DNA from: Cohaesibacter haloalkalitolerans
Lineage (GTDB): Bacteria > Pseudomonadota > Alphaproteobacteria > Rhizobiales > Cohaesibacteraceae
Length of the DNA stretch: 64,000 bases
Assembly: GCF_003574655.1 (NCBI RefSeq)
Contig: NZ_QNUM01000001.1
Span: 835,837-899,836 of the forward strand
Direction of reading: 5' to 3'
Positions within the stretch are counted from its first letter, which is position 1. Each line of letters opens with the position of its first letter. The position numbers were made by a program, and so were the translations under genes. This document shows positions 36,836 through 45,748 of this stretch, in pieces. The notes under the pieces were generated by a model that was not told the origin of the DNA, made no database searches, and was given only the letters and a program-made list of their open reading frames with translations.

Positions 36836-38236
36836 TTGATGAGTGATTTGCGTTTGGGTGATCGGCTGTTTGGCTGGGTCGTGATTGCCGTGATTGTGTT
36901 GCAGGTTCTGTATGAGTGGACCGGCATGAAGTGGGTTCTGCTGCCGCTGACAGTCTGTCTCGTTCCGATGATTATCATGATGGCGATGACGGCGAAGCGG
37001 GGTGGCAAAATCTTCCTGCTGGTCAGCCTTGGTCTCACTGTGGCGTTGGTCTTCGTCAATGACAACTGGCAGGATGCCCTCTGGGAAGCCGTTGCCAAGA
37101 CCGGGTTCCTTGCGTCCTTCTTCAGTGCACTGGCGGCCTTGCGTGAAGCGGCGGCCTCTTCTCAGGCGATGAGCAAGGCGGGGCGCTTTCTGGCAGCCCA
37201 ACCTCCCGGGAGGCGCTATATTTCGCTGTCATTCGGGACCCAGATCTATGCGCTTCTCCTCAACTTCGGCTCGATCCAGTTGCTTGGCACGCTGGCGCTG
37301 GCCAGCACCAAGGACGAGCCGGATGAAGAGGTCCGGCAGATCCGCAGCCGACGCATGTTGCTCGCCATCCAGCGCGGCTTCATCTCCGCTCTGCCCTGGT
37401 CGCCAATGTCCTTTTCGACGGCGATGGCCGTTGCAACCATTCCCGGTATCACATGGCTTGAGATCGCCTTGCCCGGTTTGGTCACTGCGGCCATCCTGTT
37501 GGGCACTGGCTGGGCGCTCGATACCATTTTCAAACCAAAGCTGGCTCGAACGGGCCCGCGGCCGACGCGACAGAAATCGGACCTCCACTGGTCTGTGCTG
37601 TTGCCGCTTGCCGTGCTGTTGATCGTCATCCTGCTGCCGGTGCTGGCGCTGGAAATGCTGCTTGGCATTCGGATTGTTGGCATCGTGCTGGTGGTCGTGC
37701 CGCTCCTGTCCATCGGTTGGCTCTATATCCAGTTGCGAGACGCACGCGTCGTTGGCGGACGGATACTCAATTATGTGCACAATGAGCTGCCGGCTTTCCG
37801 CTCTGATCTGCTGCTGTTGATGAGTGCCGGTTATATCGGGGGCATCGGGTCGTCGGTGCTGGTGCCGCTGATGGCAAGCGCCGGGATCGACCTTACCGTG
37901 TTGCCTGCCTGGGTGTTGCTGATTGCCCTGTTGTGGATCATGCCGGTGTTGGGGCAGCTGGGTGGCAATCCGATTCTCACCCTGTCGCTGGTTGCGCCGC
38001 TGTTGCCCGATGCATCGCTGTTCGGCCTGTCGCCCTCGGCCTTCGCCGTGGCCATGCTGGGGGGCTGGGCGCTCACGGGGCTGACGTCGCCCTTTACGGC
38101 CACCAACATCCTGATTGGCCGGTTTGGTGGCATCCCCACCGTTGATGTCGGGCGGGTCTGGAACCGATCCTATTTCCTCATTGCGGTAACGCTGCTGGCG
38201 GTATGGATCCTTGTCTATGCCTTCCTGATTGCCTGA
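36836..38236 (+). CDS. Polytopic membrane protein, permease-like, unknown substrate
   Basis: This 466-residue protein has about eleven predicted membrane segments, with pairs of hydrophobic stretches around central loops (REAAASSQAMSKAG and RDARVVGGRILN). The late segment LGQLGGNPILTLSLVAPLL and GGWALTGLTSPFTATNILIG look like the re-entrant loops of ion transporters of the CitMHS/DASS type. I do not recognise the exact family. AGGAA lies before two tandem ATG codons. A perfect 13-bp hairpin terminator follows. Confidence 0.75.
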   Translation: MMSDLRLGDRLFGWVVIAVIVLQVLYEWTGMKWVLLPLTVCLVPMIIMMAMTAKRGGKIFLLVSLGLTVALVFVNDNWQDALWEAVAKTGFLASFFSALAALREAAASSQAMSKAGRFLAAQPPGRRYISLSFGTQIYALLLNFGSIQLLGTLALASTKDEPDEEVRQIRSRRMLLAIQRGFISALPWSPMSFSTAMAVATIPGITWLEIALPGLVTAAILLGTGWALDTIFKPKLARTGPRPTRQKSDLHWSVLLPLAVLLIVILLPVLALEMLLGIRIVGIVLVVVPLLSIGWLYIQLRDARVVGGRILNYVHNELPAFRSDLLLLMSAGYIGGIGSSVLVPLMASAGIDLTVLPAWVLLIALLWIMPVLGQLGGNPILTLSLVAPLLPDASLFGLSPSAFAVAMLGGWALTGLTSPFTATNILIGRFGGIPTVDVGRVWNRSYFLIAVTLLAVWILVYAFLIA

Positions 38237-38280
38237 GCCTGTTATGCTGCGTGAGCTGCTGTCACCCGTGCCCGAAATGC

Positions 38281-38317
38281 AAAGCCACGCCGATGATGGT
38301 CGGCGTGGCTTTCTTTT
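38281..38317. terminator. Bidirectional terminator
   Basis: AAAGCCACGCCGA and TCGGCGTGGCTTT form a perfect 13-bp stem with a TGATGG loop, followed by CTTTTC. It separates the convergent permease-like and cstA genes. Confidence 0.88.
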
Positions 38318-38359
38318 CATGTTACAGCAGGCCGATGCCCGCTGTGCTTTCCTGCCGTC

Positions 38360-39790
38360 CTATTCAGCCGGTTCTGCCGTCTTGGAGGTGTCCGCTGTTG
38401 GGCGTACCAGAACCAGGAAGGCGATCAGCGACACTGCTGCGATGATTACGCCAACAATGTTGGAGATGTTGGCGGGCAGGTTGAAGCCGATCTGGGCCTG
38501 CAGGATGAAGGCTGCATCGACTGCGGTCATGAAGGTCGCCGGAATGGTTGCGATCCAGTGCAGTTTGCCTTTCTGGGCCAGCCAGATGGCGGCGCTCCAG
38601 AGAACCAGCATGGAGAGCATCTGGTTCGACCAGCCGAAATAACGCCAGATGATGTTGAAGTCGACGAGGCTGATGACGAAAGCCACTGCGAACAGCGGCA
38701 GTGCGATCATCAGGCGGCGGGCGATCTTGGTCTGATCCAGCTTGAAGGTTTCTGCCAGAATGAGGCGGGTCGAACGGAAGGCCGTGTCACCGCTGGTGAT
38801 TGGCAGAACGACAACGCCGAGAATGGCAAGGAAGCCGCCAAATGCACCAAGCAGAGTGGTGGATACTTCGTTGACTACGGCTGCCGGAGAACCGGAGGCG
38901 ATAACAGCCTGCATGGCTTCGGGGCTCTGATAGAAGGTCATGCCTGCGGTTGCCCAGATCAAGCCGATGACGCCTTCTGCAATCATGGCACCGTAGAAGA
39001 CCAGACGACCGTTCTTCTCGTTACGCATGCAGCGGGCCATCAGCGGCGACTGAGTCGAATGGAAGCCACTCAGCGCACCACAGCTCAGGGTGATGAAGAG
39101 TAGCGGGAACAGTGGCAGATCCTTCGGGTGGACGTTGGTGGTCAGGTCCCGGTTCGGCAGGAATTCATAGCCATGATAGATCAGGCCAAAGACGATGCCG
39201 ATGGTCATGAACAGTAGCAGGGCGCCGAAAATCGGATAGAGCCGGCCAATGATCTTGTCGATCGGCAGGATGGTGGCTGCGAAATAATAGACAAAGATGA
39301 TGCCGATCAGCAGCTGCATGTTGATGCCGGTGATATTGCGCAACAGGGCTGCCGGGCCGGAAATGAAGACCACGCCAACCAGCACAAGCAAAATCACGGA
39401 AAAGACGCGCATGGTCTGGCGGGCGAAGGAGCCCATTTCGTCGCCGACGACTTCCGGAATGGATTTGCCGCCGCTACGCACCGAGAGCATGCCAGAGAAA
39501 TAGTCATGAACGCCGCCAGCCAGAATGCTACCGGCCACGATCCAGAGAAGGGCCTGCGGGCCATAGAGAGCGCCAAGGATCGGGCCGAAGATCGGGCCCA
39601 AACCGGCGATGTCGAGCAACTGGATGAAGAAGACTTTCCAGGTAGGCATGTTGATGTAATCAACGCCGTCTTCCTTGTCCCAGCAAGGTGTTTTCTTTTC
39701 GGAATTGGCTCCGAAGACCTTTTCGACAAAGGCTCCGTAGGTGAAATAGCCGAGCACCAGCAGCGCAAGGCAAAGCAAGAAATATAACAT
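38360..39790 (-). CDS. cstA: CstA family carbon starvation protein / pyruvate transporter
   Basis: This 476-residue member of the CstA/BtsT family takes up pyruvate or peptides with protons in E. coli. Hallmarks are the GPIFGPILGALYGP region, GGVHDYFSGMLSVRSGGKSIPEVVG, SGFHSTQSPLMARC, and the SGDTAFRSTRLILAE segment. It is the short version, without the long C-terminus of E. coli CstA. GGAGGAACGGT lies directly before the ATG at 39790. It is the last gene of a run behind a LytTR response regulator and its kinase, matching the BtsSR-BtsT pairing. Confidence 0.92.
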   Translation of the reverse strand: MLYFLLCLALLVLGYFTYGAFVEKVFGANSEKKTPCWDKEDGVDYINMPTWKVFFIQLLDIAGLGPIFGPILGALYGPQALLWIVAGSILAGGVHDYFSGMLSVRSGGKSIPEVVGDEMGSFARQTMRVFSVILLVLVGVVFISGPAALLRNITGINMQLLIGIIFVYYFAATILPIDKIIGRLYPIFGALLLFMTIGIVFGLIYHGYEFLPNRDLTTNVHPKDLPLFPLLFITLSCGALSGFHSTQSPLMARCMRNEKNGRLVFYGAMIAEGVIGLIWATAGMTFYQSPEAMQAVIASGSPAAVVNEVSTTLLGAFGGFLAILGVVVLPITSGDTAFRSTRLILAETFKLDQTKIARRLMIALPLFAVAFVISLVDFNIIWRYFGWSNQMLSMLVLWSAAIWLAQKGKLHWIATIPATFMTAVDAAFILQAQIGFNLPANISNIVGVIIAAVSLIAFLVLVRPTADTSKTAEPAE

Positions 39791-40035
39791 ACCGTTCCTC
39801 CTTAACCGGGACAGTTCAGTGTTTCCCCAGCTCGGGAGCCTAGTTAATAATGTCTGAAGGGCCAACGGAATGCGACTGGGAGAGCGCTTTGGGGCTGCGA
39901 AATGCATTGGCGCCCGGTTGAACTGCATGGCGGTGATCGGCGAAATGCCGAATCACGATGCCCAAATGCATCAGCAGAAGGCCTGGCGCCTGTTCCGCAG
40001 CTCTCGAGGATTTGTCGGGCGAGTGGCAGGCCGGA

Positions 40036-41754
40036 TCAGGAGGCCTTTGGCAGCAATTCCTGCCGGTTCGGAATCGAGAAACTGATGTGGGTGCCCTTGT
40101 TCCGGGTCGTCGAAATATGCATGGCGTGTTCAGGGCCATAGATATGTTCGAGGCGAAGATTGGAATTGCGCAGGCCGATGCCTTCCGTGTGCGATTCGAT
40201 CTGACGCTTTTCGAGCAGGGAGACAAGGATATTGTCGGGAATGCCGACGCCGTCATCATAGACCGCTACATTGAGCTGGTTCTGGTCGCGCTGGATCTTC
40301 AGGCCGACGATACCCGCGCCCGGCCGTTCCTTGAGCCCGTGCTTGACGGCATTTTCCACCAGTGGCTGGATGATGAGCGAGGGGATGGGCCAGTCCTCGC
40401 AGCCTTCCTCGATATCGAGCCTGACCTGAATGCGTTCGCCGAATCGCGCCTTCTCGATGGCCAGATAGGAATTGATCTGGTCCAGCTCGTCCGACAGGCG
40501 GATGAAGCCGCGGCTGGAATCAAGATTTTTGCGCATATAGAGGGAGAGGTCGAGAATCAGGTCTCGCGCCCTGTCCGGCGCCGTCCGGCAGAAGGAGGCG
40601 ATGGTGTTAAGTGAGTTGAACAGGAAATGGGGGTTGATCTGGGCCTGCAGGTGGCGGATTTCCGCGTGCGCGAGCAGACGGTCCTTGACCTGAATGTCTT
40701 GCAATTCAAGCTGGATGGAGAAAAGATCCGTCAGCCCCTTGGCAAGCTCGAACAGCACCGAATTCAGCTCGTGATTGGCTGACCCGTAAAATTTCAGCGT
40801 GCCGACAATCGCGTCATTCTTCTTGAGCGGCACGATGATGGCCGAGGTGAACGGGCAATGCGGGTCGCTGCAGCCGATCAGCCGTGGCTCCTTAAGGAAG
40901 ATGGCTTCACCGGTCTTGATGACCCGGAAGGTGGCCTTGGTGACGAAGGGGGCGCCGGGCAGGTGGTGGTCGGCACCTTCTCCAGCATGGCCGATGACCG
41001 TTGATGCATTGGTCACGGAAACGGCGGCTACCGGCAGCTTTTCCAGAATGATCTGCGCCATGGCCTGGGCGCTGTCCCTGTTCAGCCCGGAGCGCAGATG
41101 GGCCACGGTGCTGTTGGCGATCTCGAAGATCTTCTGGGTATGGTCGGAGGCCTTGCGCTCGCGCAGACCCTTGATCGTGTTGAGAATATGGATGAACAAC
41201 ACGGTACCGAGCGAGTTGCCGATGAGCATTGGCACCATGATGACGCGGACAAGTGCGAGCGCATCATCGAACGGACGGGATAGCAACAGCACCATGCCCA
41301 TGTGCATGGTTTCGCCGATGATGGTGAGGAAAAAGGCGACGCTCCAGTCCATGGCGCGTTCCTTGAGCCGGGGTTGCAGCCACCCGGCCAGAAGGCCTTC
41401 GGTGATGGTGGCGAGCGCACAGGCCAGCGCCGAGAAGCCCCATGGGTCGATGAGGAAGCGATGCCCGCCTGCGATGAGACCGGCCCCCAACCCGACGACC
41501 GGCCCGCCGAACAGACCGGCGGTGATGACGGCCATGGCGCGAAGGTTGGCGAAGGAGTTGAAGATCTCGTTGCCGCCATAGGTGCCGAGGATGCCCAGCA
41601 GGCCAAAGAAGATGATCAGCGCCAGTCGATTGAAAATGCTGTTCTGCCGAAAATTGATTTCCTGCACTGGCGATAGCGTCAGCAGTACAAAGGCCCCTGC
41701 AACCAGCAGGGCGACCTGTTTGAGCAAAAAGGCCATCAAGGCAATAATCGACAT
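40036..41754 (-). CDS. btsS: LytS/BtsS-type sensor histidine kinase
   Basis: This 572-residue kinase starts with about six membrane segments of the 5TM-LYT type (GGPVVGLGAGLIAGGHRFLIDPWG), then a GAF-like domain (about residues 220-350). The His kinase box follows with QAQINPHFLFNSLNTIASF and an ATPase domain (PLVENAVKHGL, DDGVGIP, EGIGLRNSNLRLEHIYG). Such kinases sense external pyruvate (BtsS) or cell-wall state (LytS). Its pairing with cstA suggests pyruvate. It lies 66 bp after the regulator gene. Confidence 0.88.
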   Translation of the reverse strand: MSIIALMAFLLKQVALLVAGAFVLLTLSPVQEINFRQNSIFNRLALIIFFGLLGILGTYGGNEIFNSFANLRAMAVITAGLFGGPVVGLGAGLIAGGHRFLIDPWGFSALACALATITEGLLAGWLQPRLKERAMDWSVAFFLTIIGETMHMGMVLLLSRPFDDALALVRVIMVPMLIGNSLGTVLFIHILNTIKGLRERKASDHTQKIFEIANSTVAHLRSGLNRDSAQAMAQIILEKLPVAAVSVTNASTVIGHAGEGADHHLPGAPFVTKATFRVIKTGEAIFLKEPRLIGCSDPHCPFTSAIIVPLKKNDAIVGTLKFYGSANHELNSVLFELAKGLTDLFSIQLELQDIQVKDRLLAHAEIRHLQAQINPHFLFNSLNTIASFCRTAPDRARDLILDLSLYMRKNLDSSRGFIRLSDELDQINSYLAIEKARFGERIQVRLDIEEGCEDWPIPSLIIQPLVENAVKHGLKERPGAGIVGLKIQRDQNQLNVAVYDDGVGIPDNILVSLLEKRQIESHTEGIGLRNSNLRLEHIYGPEHAMHISTTRNKGTHISFSIPNRQELLPKAS

Positions 41755-41820
41755 TTGACTTCAACTCCCCCTCAAAGTCATGCCATGCAGCAGGTGCAGA
41801 TCTGCCGGTTCCTCCAACGC

Positions 41821-42618
41821 TCAGAGACCAAGGCGCAGCTTGAAATCCTTGACGCGCGACCGGCTCACTGTCAGCTCGCTTTTCTTGTTGTCATTCATCG
41901 TCAGGCTGTATTTGCCATTGAACCACGGACTGAATTCCGAAATCGCATCGAGATTGACCAGCGTCGAGCGGTGAGCCCGGAAAAAGCCCGTTCCGGCCAG
42001 ATGCTCCTCCATCCTGTCCATGCTGGATATGCCATAGACCGGCATGGTCGCGTCGAACGAATGGGCAAAGATACGATTGTCATCACAGTCGCAATAGATG
42101 ATGTCGTCCGGATCCATCAGCCGGATGCGGCCATTGATGATCACGGAAATCTTGGTATGGATGGGGCCGGTCTTGTGGCTAAGCTCGGTCTTTTTGGCGA
42201 CTTCGCTCAACAGGGTTTCCAGTCTGCTTTTCAGCGGATCCCTAGTTTCGGCCAGCGTCTTGCGCACCCGGTCCAGCGTTGTGGCCAGCCGCCCGGCCGA
42301 GGCGGGCTTGAGAATATAGTCCATGGCGCTGGCTTCGAACGCCTCGACTGCATAGGAATCATAGGCAGTCACAAAAACGAAAATAGGCGGATCGTCACTA
42401 CGGGTGACCAGACTTCGGATGACGTCAAAGCCATTCTGACCGACCATCTGGATGTCGAGAAAGACAAGATCCGGCTCATGGGCAAGGCAGAGGTCAATGG
42501 CCTGTTGGGCCGTCTCGGCCTGGGCGATGATGTCAATGTCGCGCTGACTGGACAGCAGATAGCTCAGCTCGTCCCGCGCGGGCTTCTCATCATCTACGAT
42601 CAAACATCTGATTTGCAT
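41821..42618 (-). CDS. btsR: LytTR-type response regulator (BtsR/LytR-like)
   Basis: This 265-residue regulator has a receiver domain with phospho-acceptor D55 (DLVFLDIQM), D9/D10 in the acid pocket, and K near residue 105 (YILKPA). A C-terminal LytTR DNA-binding domain contains FFRAHRSTLVNLDAISEF and LTVSRSRVKDFKLRLGL. It should activate the downstream cstA in response to its kinase. The start at 42618 (MQIRCLIVDDE) fits the domain boundary. An in-frame ATG at 42651 would add eleven unstructured residues. Confidence 0.9.
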   Translation of the reverse strand: MQIRCLIVDDEKPARDELSYLLSSQRDIDIIAQAETAQQAIDLCLAHEPDLVFLDIQMVGQNGFDVIRSLVTRSDDPPIFVFVTAYDSYAVEAFEASAMDYILKPASAGRLATTLDRVRKTLAETRDPLKSRLETLLSEVAKKTELSHKTGPIHTKISVIINGRIRLMDPDDIIYCDCDDNRIFAHSFDATMPVYGISSMDRMEEHLAGTGFFRAHRSTLVNLDAISEFSPWFNGKYSLTMNDNKKSELTVSRSRVKDFKLRLGL

Positions 42619-42923
42619 GCTGAAACGAGGTAAACCCCAGCTCCCGATCACTCTTTTGCGCCATGATTGTCACGCCATTGCCTAACAGGATTTCCCACCG
42701 CTTACCTAGATCTAGATCAGCTTACGGCAAAAGAATACATCTCTAAGGAATTACGTAGTAGTTTTTATCTATAGAGACGGTTGTGGTTTGTGGCAATGGT
42801 TATCGGGGATTGCCTGGGCGTTACTTGGGGCGTCGCGCCGGGATCGGCAACGGGCAACACCGGAGAGGCCGGAACACTGAGCGTCGGATCGGCGTGCTGA
42901 CACGTCGGTCGCCGCAACAGGGG

Positions 42924-43700
42924 TCAGTGCACCACGAAGAGCTTGACGCCGTTGAGCTCGAGCTGCATGCGGATGTCGGCTGGCGGCTGGGCGTCGGTGA
43001 ACAGGGCCGTGATATTCTTGATATGGCCCATCTCGACGGTGGCGGTGGTGGTGAATTTGGTGGAATCCGCCGCGATGAACGTTTTGCGGGCTGTCTTCAT
43101 CATGCTCTGCACCATGATGACTTCGTTGAACTCATAGTCCAGCAGAGTGCCGTCGCTGTCGATGGAGCCGCAACTGGTGATCAGGAAATCAACCCGGAAG
43201 TGGTTGATGAATTCGAGTGCGGTCGAGCCGAGAATGCCGCCGTTGGTGCTGCGCAGCTTGCCGCAGGGGACCATCACGTTGAAGTCGGGGTTCTGATAGA
43301 GCACGCTGGCAACCCGCAGGCTGTTGGTGATGATCTGCAATCCACGCTTCTGCAAAAGATGCTTGGCGATGGTTTCTGTTGTCGTGCCGATGGAAATGAA
43401 GATCGAGCTGTTATCGGGGATCTGGGCAGCAATGGCTTCGCCGATCGCTTCCTTCTCCTCTGTCTCGGAATTCTGGCGGACCGCATAGTCGAGGTTGATC
43501 ACGCTCGAGCTGCGCGCCGCGCCGCCGTGGTGCCGGATGAGCAGTTTCTGGTCGCTCAGCTTCTTGATGTCGCGGCGGATGGTCTGGGCCGAAACATCGA
43601 GCAGTTCGGTCAGCTCCTCGACACTGATGTAGCCCCGCTCGTTGACTTCTTTGAGAAGCCTGTCCTGGCGAGGGTTTCCGACGATGACTGCTTCCGGCAT
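42924..43700 (-). CDS. csqR: DeoR-family regulator of sulfoquinovose genes (CsqR/YihW-like)
   Basis: This 258-residue repressor has an N-terminal winged helix (GNPRQDRLLKEVNERGYISVEEL, VSAQTIRRDIKKL, RHHGGAARSSSVIN) and a C-terminal sugar-phosphate sensor domain (ISIGTTTETIAKHLL, ITNSLRVASVLYQNP, VPCGKLRS). It aligns by eye, nearly end to end, with E. coli YihW/CsqR, the regulator of the yih genes, whose effector is SQ or a derivative. The gene lies 68 bp after the kinase gene, on the same strand, so the two probably form an operon. The ACGMTCAAA sites in this locus are its likely operators. Confidence 0.88.
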   Translation of the reverse strand: MPEAVIVGNPRQDRLLKEVNERGYISVEELTELLDVSAQTIRRDIKKLSDQKLLIRHHGGAARSSSVINLDYAVRQNSETEEKEAIGEAIAAQIPDNSSIFISIGTTTETIAKHLLQKRGLQIITNSLRVASVLYQNPDFNVMVPCGKLRSTNGGILGSTALEFINHFRVDFLITSCGSIDSDGTLLDYEFNEVIMVQSMMKTARKTFIAADSTKFTTTATVEMGHIKNITALFTDAQPPADIRMQLELNGVKLFVVH

Positions 43701-43768
43701 GAGGCTTCTTTCTCGTTTCCAACTGGCGAACCGTGGCTTGCGGGCAAGGCCGGGTCGCGTGATTTTCT

Positions 43769-44662
43769 TCAACTGTTGTTGGCGAGAAAGGCTGTTACGG
43801 TGTCCAGATCCGGAATGCCTTCTCGTCCTCCCATCTTTGTGCATTTCAGCGCGGCGACAGCGCTGGCAAACCGGACGGTTGCCCCGGTGTCCATGCCCTT
43901 GGCCAGTGCGTAGGCAAAGGCTCCGTGAAACACATCCCCGGCGCCGGTGGTGTCCAGCACCTCGACCCTGAAACCGGGTGCGTGTTGCAACTGGCCATCT
44001 TCGAGCCAATAGCAGCCCTCGGCGCCAGCTGTCACGTAGACTTTACCATCGGTTCTGGTCTGGGCAATGCGTAATCCACTCAAAAGGTCATCTGTATGTG
44101 AGAATTTCGCCAAACCGGGTTCGGAAAACGCCACATGGTCGGCCAGGGCGACGAGATCACTGATATCCTGCGGGGTGATGTCAGCATCCAGAACGCTCGG
44201 GGTTCCGAGTTTTTGGGCCTCTCTGAGGGCGTAGGCTGCACCCTCATGCCAGCGGACATCGCAGAGCACAGTCTCAAATAGTGAGAAGTCCACAGTTTCC
44301 AGCCAGTCGGCCGAGCGGCTGAGGGTTGAATCCTGATAGTTGATGATCATCCGTTCGCCGGCGTCGTCCACCAGAATGGCCGAAAAGGAGGAAGTGGCCT
44401 TGTCTATGATGCGGGTGAACTCATGCCCGACGCCATAGTGGTCGAATTCACGCATTATGGCGCCGGCAACATCGTCGCTTCCCACCCGACCGATGAATTC
44501 CACCGGAAGACCGAGCCTGCTCACGGCCACAGCCGCCGTGGCTGCCGGTCCACCTCCGATTTCGAAATAGTCCTTGGCCACAAATTTCCCGCCGTGGCTG
44601 GGCAACGTTTCAACGCGGAAGACACGGTCCAGAACGGTGATGCCGACACATGCAACAGTCAT
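43769..44662 (-). CDS. yihV: 6-Deoxy-6-sulfofructose kinase (YihV-like, PfkB family)
   Basis: This 297-residue ribokinase-family enzyme should phosphorylate sulfofructose at C1. It follows E. coli YihV closely: ACVGITVLDRVFRVETLP, the GGGPAATAAVAVSRLG segment, IGRVGSDD, LCDVRWHEGA, DITPQDISDLVALADHVAFSEPG, and the catalytic DTTGAGDVFHGA. The last Asp there is the base. In the same locus lie the sulfoquinovosidase and the sulfolactaldehyde reductase. Its promoter region, shared with the divergent reductase gene, contains four ACGMTCAA-type sites. Confidence 0.92.
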   Translation of the reverse strand: MTVACVGITVLDRVFRVETLPSHGGKFVAKDYFEIGGGPAATAAVAVSRLGLPVEFIGRVGSDDVAGAIMREFDHYGVGHEFTRIIDKATSSFSAILVDDAGERMIINYQDSTLSRSADWLETVDFSLFETVLCDVRWHEGAAYALREAQKLGTPSVLDADITPQDISDLVALADHVAFSEPGLAKFSHTDDLLSGLRIAQTRTDGKVYVTAGAEGCYWLEDGQLQHAPGFRVEVLDTTGAGDVFHGAFAYALAKGMDTGATVRFASAVAALKCTKMGGREGIPDLDTVTAFLANNS

Positions 44663-44687
44663 TTTGCTTCCCTTGATTGGTGCTCGA

Positions 44688-44819
44688 TTTGAGCGTCTTA
44701 CATCTGATTTTGCCGATTTGGCCCCAAAATATCACCAGAAACGATCAAAAAACAACTTAATTGTGTTGAATTTTGTCTCTTTTTGCTGCAAATGTTGATT
44801 TACGATCAAATTCGCTCAA
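44688..44819. promoter_or_regulatory. Candidate CsqR operators in the kinase/reductase divergent promoter
   Basis: The motif ACGMTCAAA occurs at 44688-44696 (reverse strand, ACGCTCAAA), 44741-44749 (ACGATCAAA) and 44802-44810 (ACGATCAAA). A partial copy TCGCTCAAG follows at 44812-44820, one helical turn from the third. The cluster covers most of the 172-bp gap between the divergent yihV and yihU genes, so one regulator could control both. Confidence 0.65.
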
Positions 44820-44834
44820 GCAAAAGGGTCCAAA

Positions 44835-45728
44835 ATGACGACTGTCGGTTTTATCGGTCTGGGGCAGATGGGCGCCGCAATGGCTGCCAATCTGATCAAA
44901 GGGGGCAATCAGCTCAAGGTTTTTGACATCAACAAGGATGCGGTAGGCAAGCTGGCAGCGCAAGGGGCCATCGCCTGTTCGTCTGCGGCCGAGGCCGGAA
45001 CAGAGGTCGCGTTTGTCATAACGATGCTGCCCAACGGTGCGCTAGTGCGCGACGTGTTGCTTGGAGAGGGTGGGGTTGTCTCTGCTCTGTCCAAGGATAC
45101 GCTGGTGATCGACATGTCGACCATCCATCCGCTGGAAACCGATGCCCTGATCCGGGACCTCGGGGCCAAGGGCATCGAGATGATGGAAGCGCCGGTCGGG
45201 CGCACGTCTGACCATGCGGTGGCCGGTACGCTGCTGATTCTGGCTGGTGGCACCAAGGCGCAGATCGCGCGGGCGCAGCCGCTGTTCGATCTGATGGGCT
45301 CGGAAACCGTCGATGCCGGCGGGCCCGGTAAGGGGATCCGCGTCAAGATCATCAACAACTACATGAGCATTGCACTCAATGCCTTGTCCGCCGAGGCGAT
45401 TGCCCTGTCGGAGAAGATCGGACTCGAGTTCGATACGGCAATGTCGGTGATGAGCGGCACGCCCGCCGGCAAGGGGCATTTCACGACCACCTGGCCCAAC
45501 AAGGTGCTGGCCGGGAATCTGTCACCCGCCTTCATGATCGATCTGGCGCACAAGGATCTGGGCATTGCGCTCGATCTGGCCAATCAGGTCGGCGTTCCCA
45601 TGCCGATGGGAGCTGCATCGCGCGAACTTTACAACATCAGCCGTGTCGCAGGACGCGGTCGTCAGGACTGGACGGCAGTTCTGGAACAGCTACGTGTCCT
45701 GTCTGGCCTTGAGACCAAGGCCAAATAG
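44835..45728 (+). CDS. yihU: Sulfolactaldehyde reductase (YihU-like)
   Basis: This NAD(H)-dependent enzyme should reduce 3-sulfolactaldehyde to 2,3-dihydroxypropane-1-sulfonate (DHPS), the final step of sulfo-EMP. The 297-residue product has the nucleotide-binding [13 protein letters not shown], catalytic K171 in [10 protein letters not shown], and the substrate motif APVGRTSD with R123. In E. coli YihU that Arg holds the sulfonate, while ordinary 3-hydroxyisobutyrate dehydrogenases have SGG there. The C-terminal half ([40 protein letters not shown]) also matches YihU. Confidence 0.92.
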   Translation: MTTVGFIGLGQMGAAMAANLIKGGNQLKVFDINKDAVGKLAAQGAIACSSAAEAGTEVAFVITMLPNGALVRDVLLGEGGVVSALSKDTLVIDMSTIHPLETDALIRDLGAKGIEMMEAPVGRTSDHAVAGTLLILAGGTKAQIARAQPLFDLMGSETVDAGGPGKGIRVKIINNYMSIALNALSAEAIALSEKIGLEFDTAMSVMSGTPAGKGHFTTTWPNKVLAGNLSPAFMIDLAHKDLGIALDLANQVGVPMPMGAASRELYNISRVAGRGRQDWTAVLEQLRVLSGLETKAK

Positions 45729-45748
45729 TCGGGCACGGGAGGAAGAAA

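Noticed and set aside
44835..45728. Reading the reductase as an ordinary 3-hydroxyisobutyrate dehydrogenase or tartronate semialdehyde reductase
   Set aside because: Those enzymes carry SGG where this one has GRT with R123, the sulfonate-binding Arg of YihU. The rest of the protein and the neighbours also fit sulfolactaldehyde reductase.
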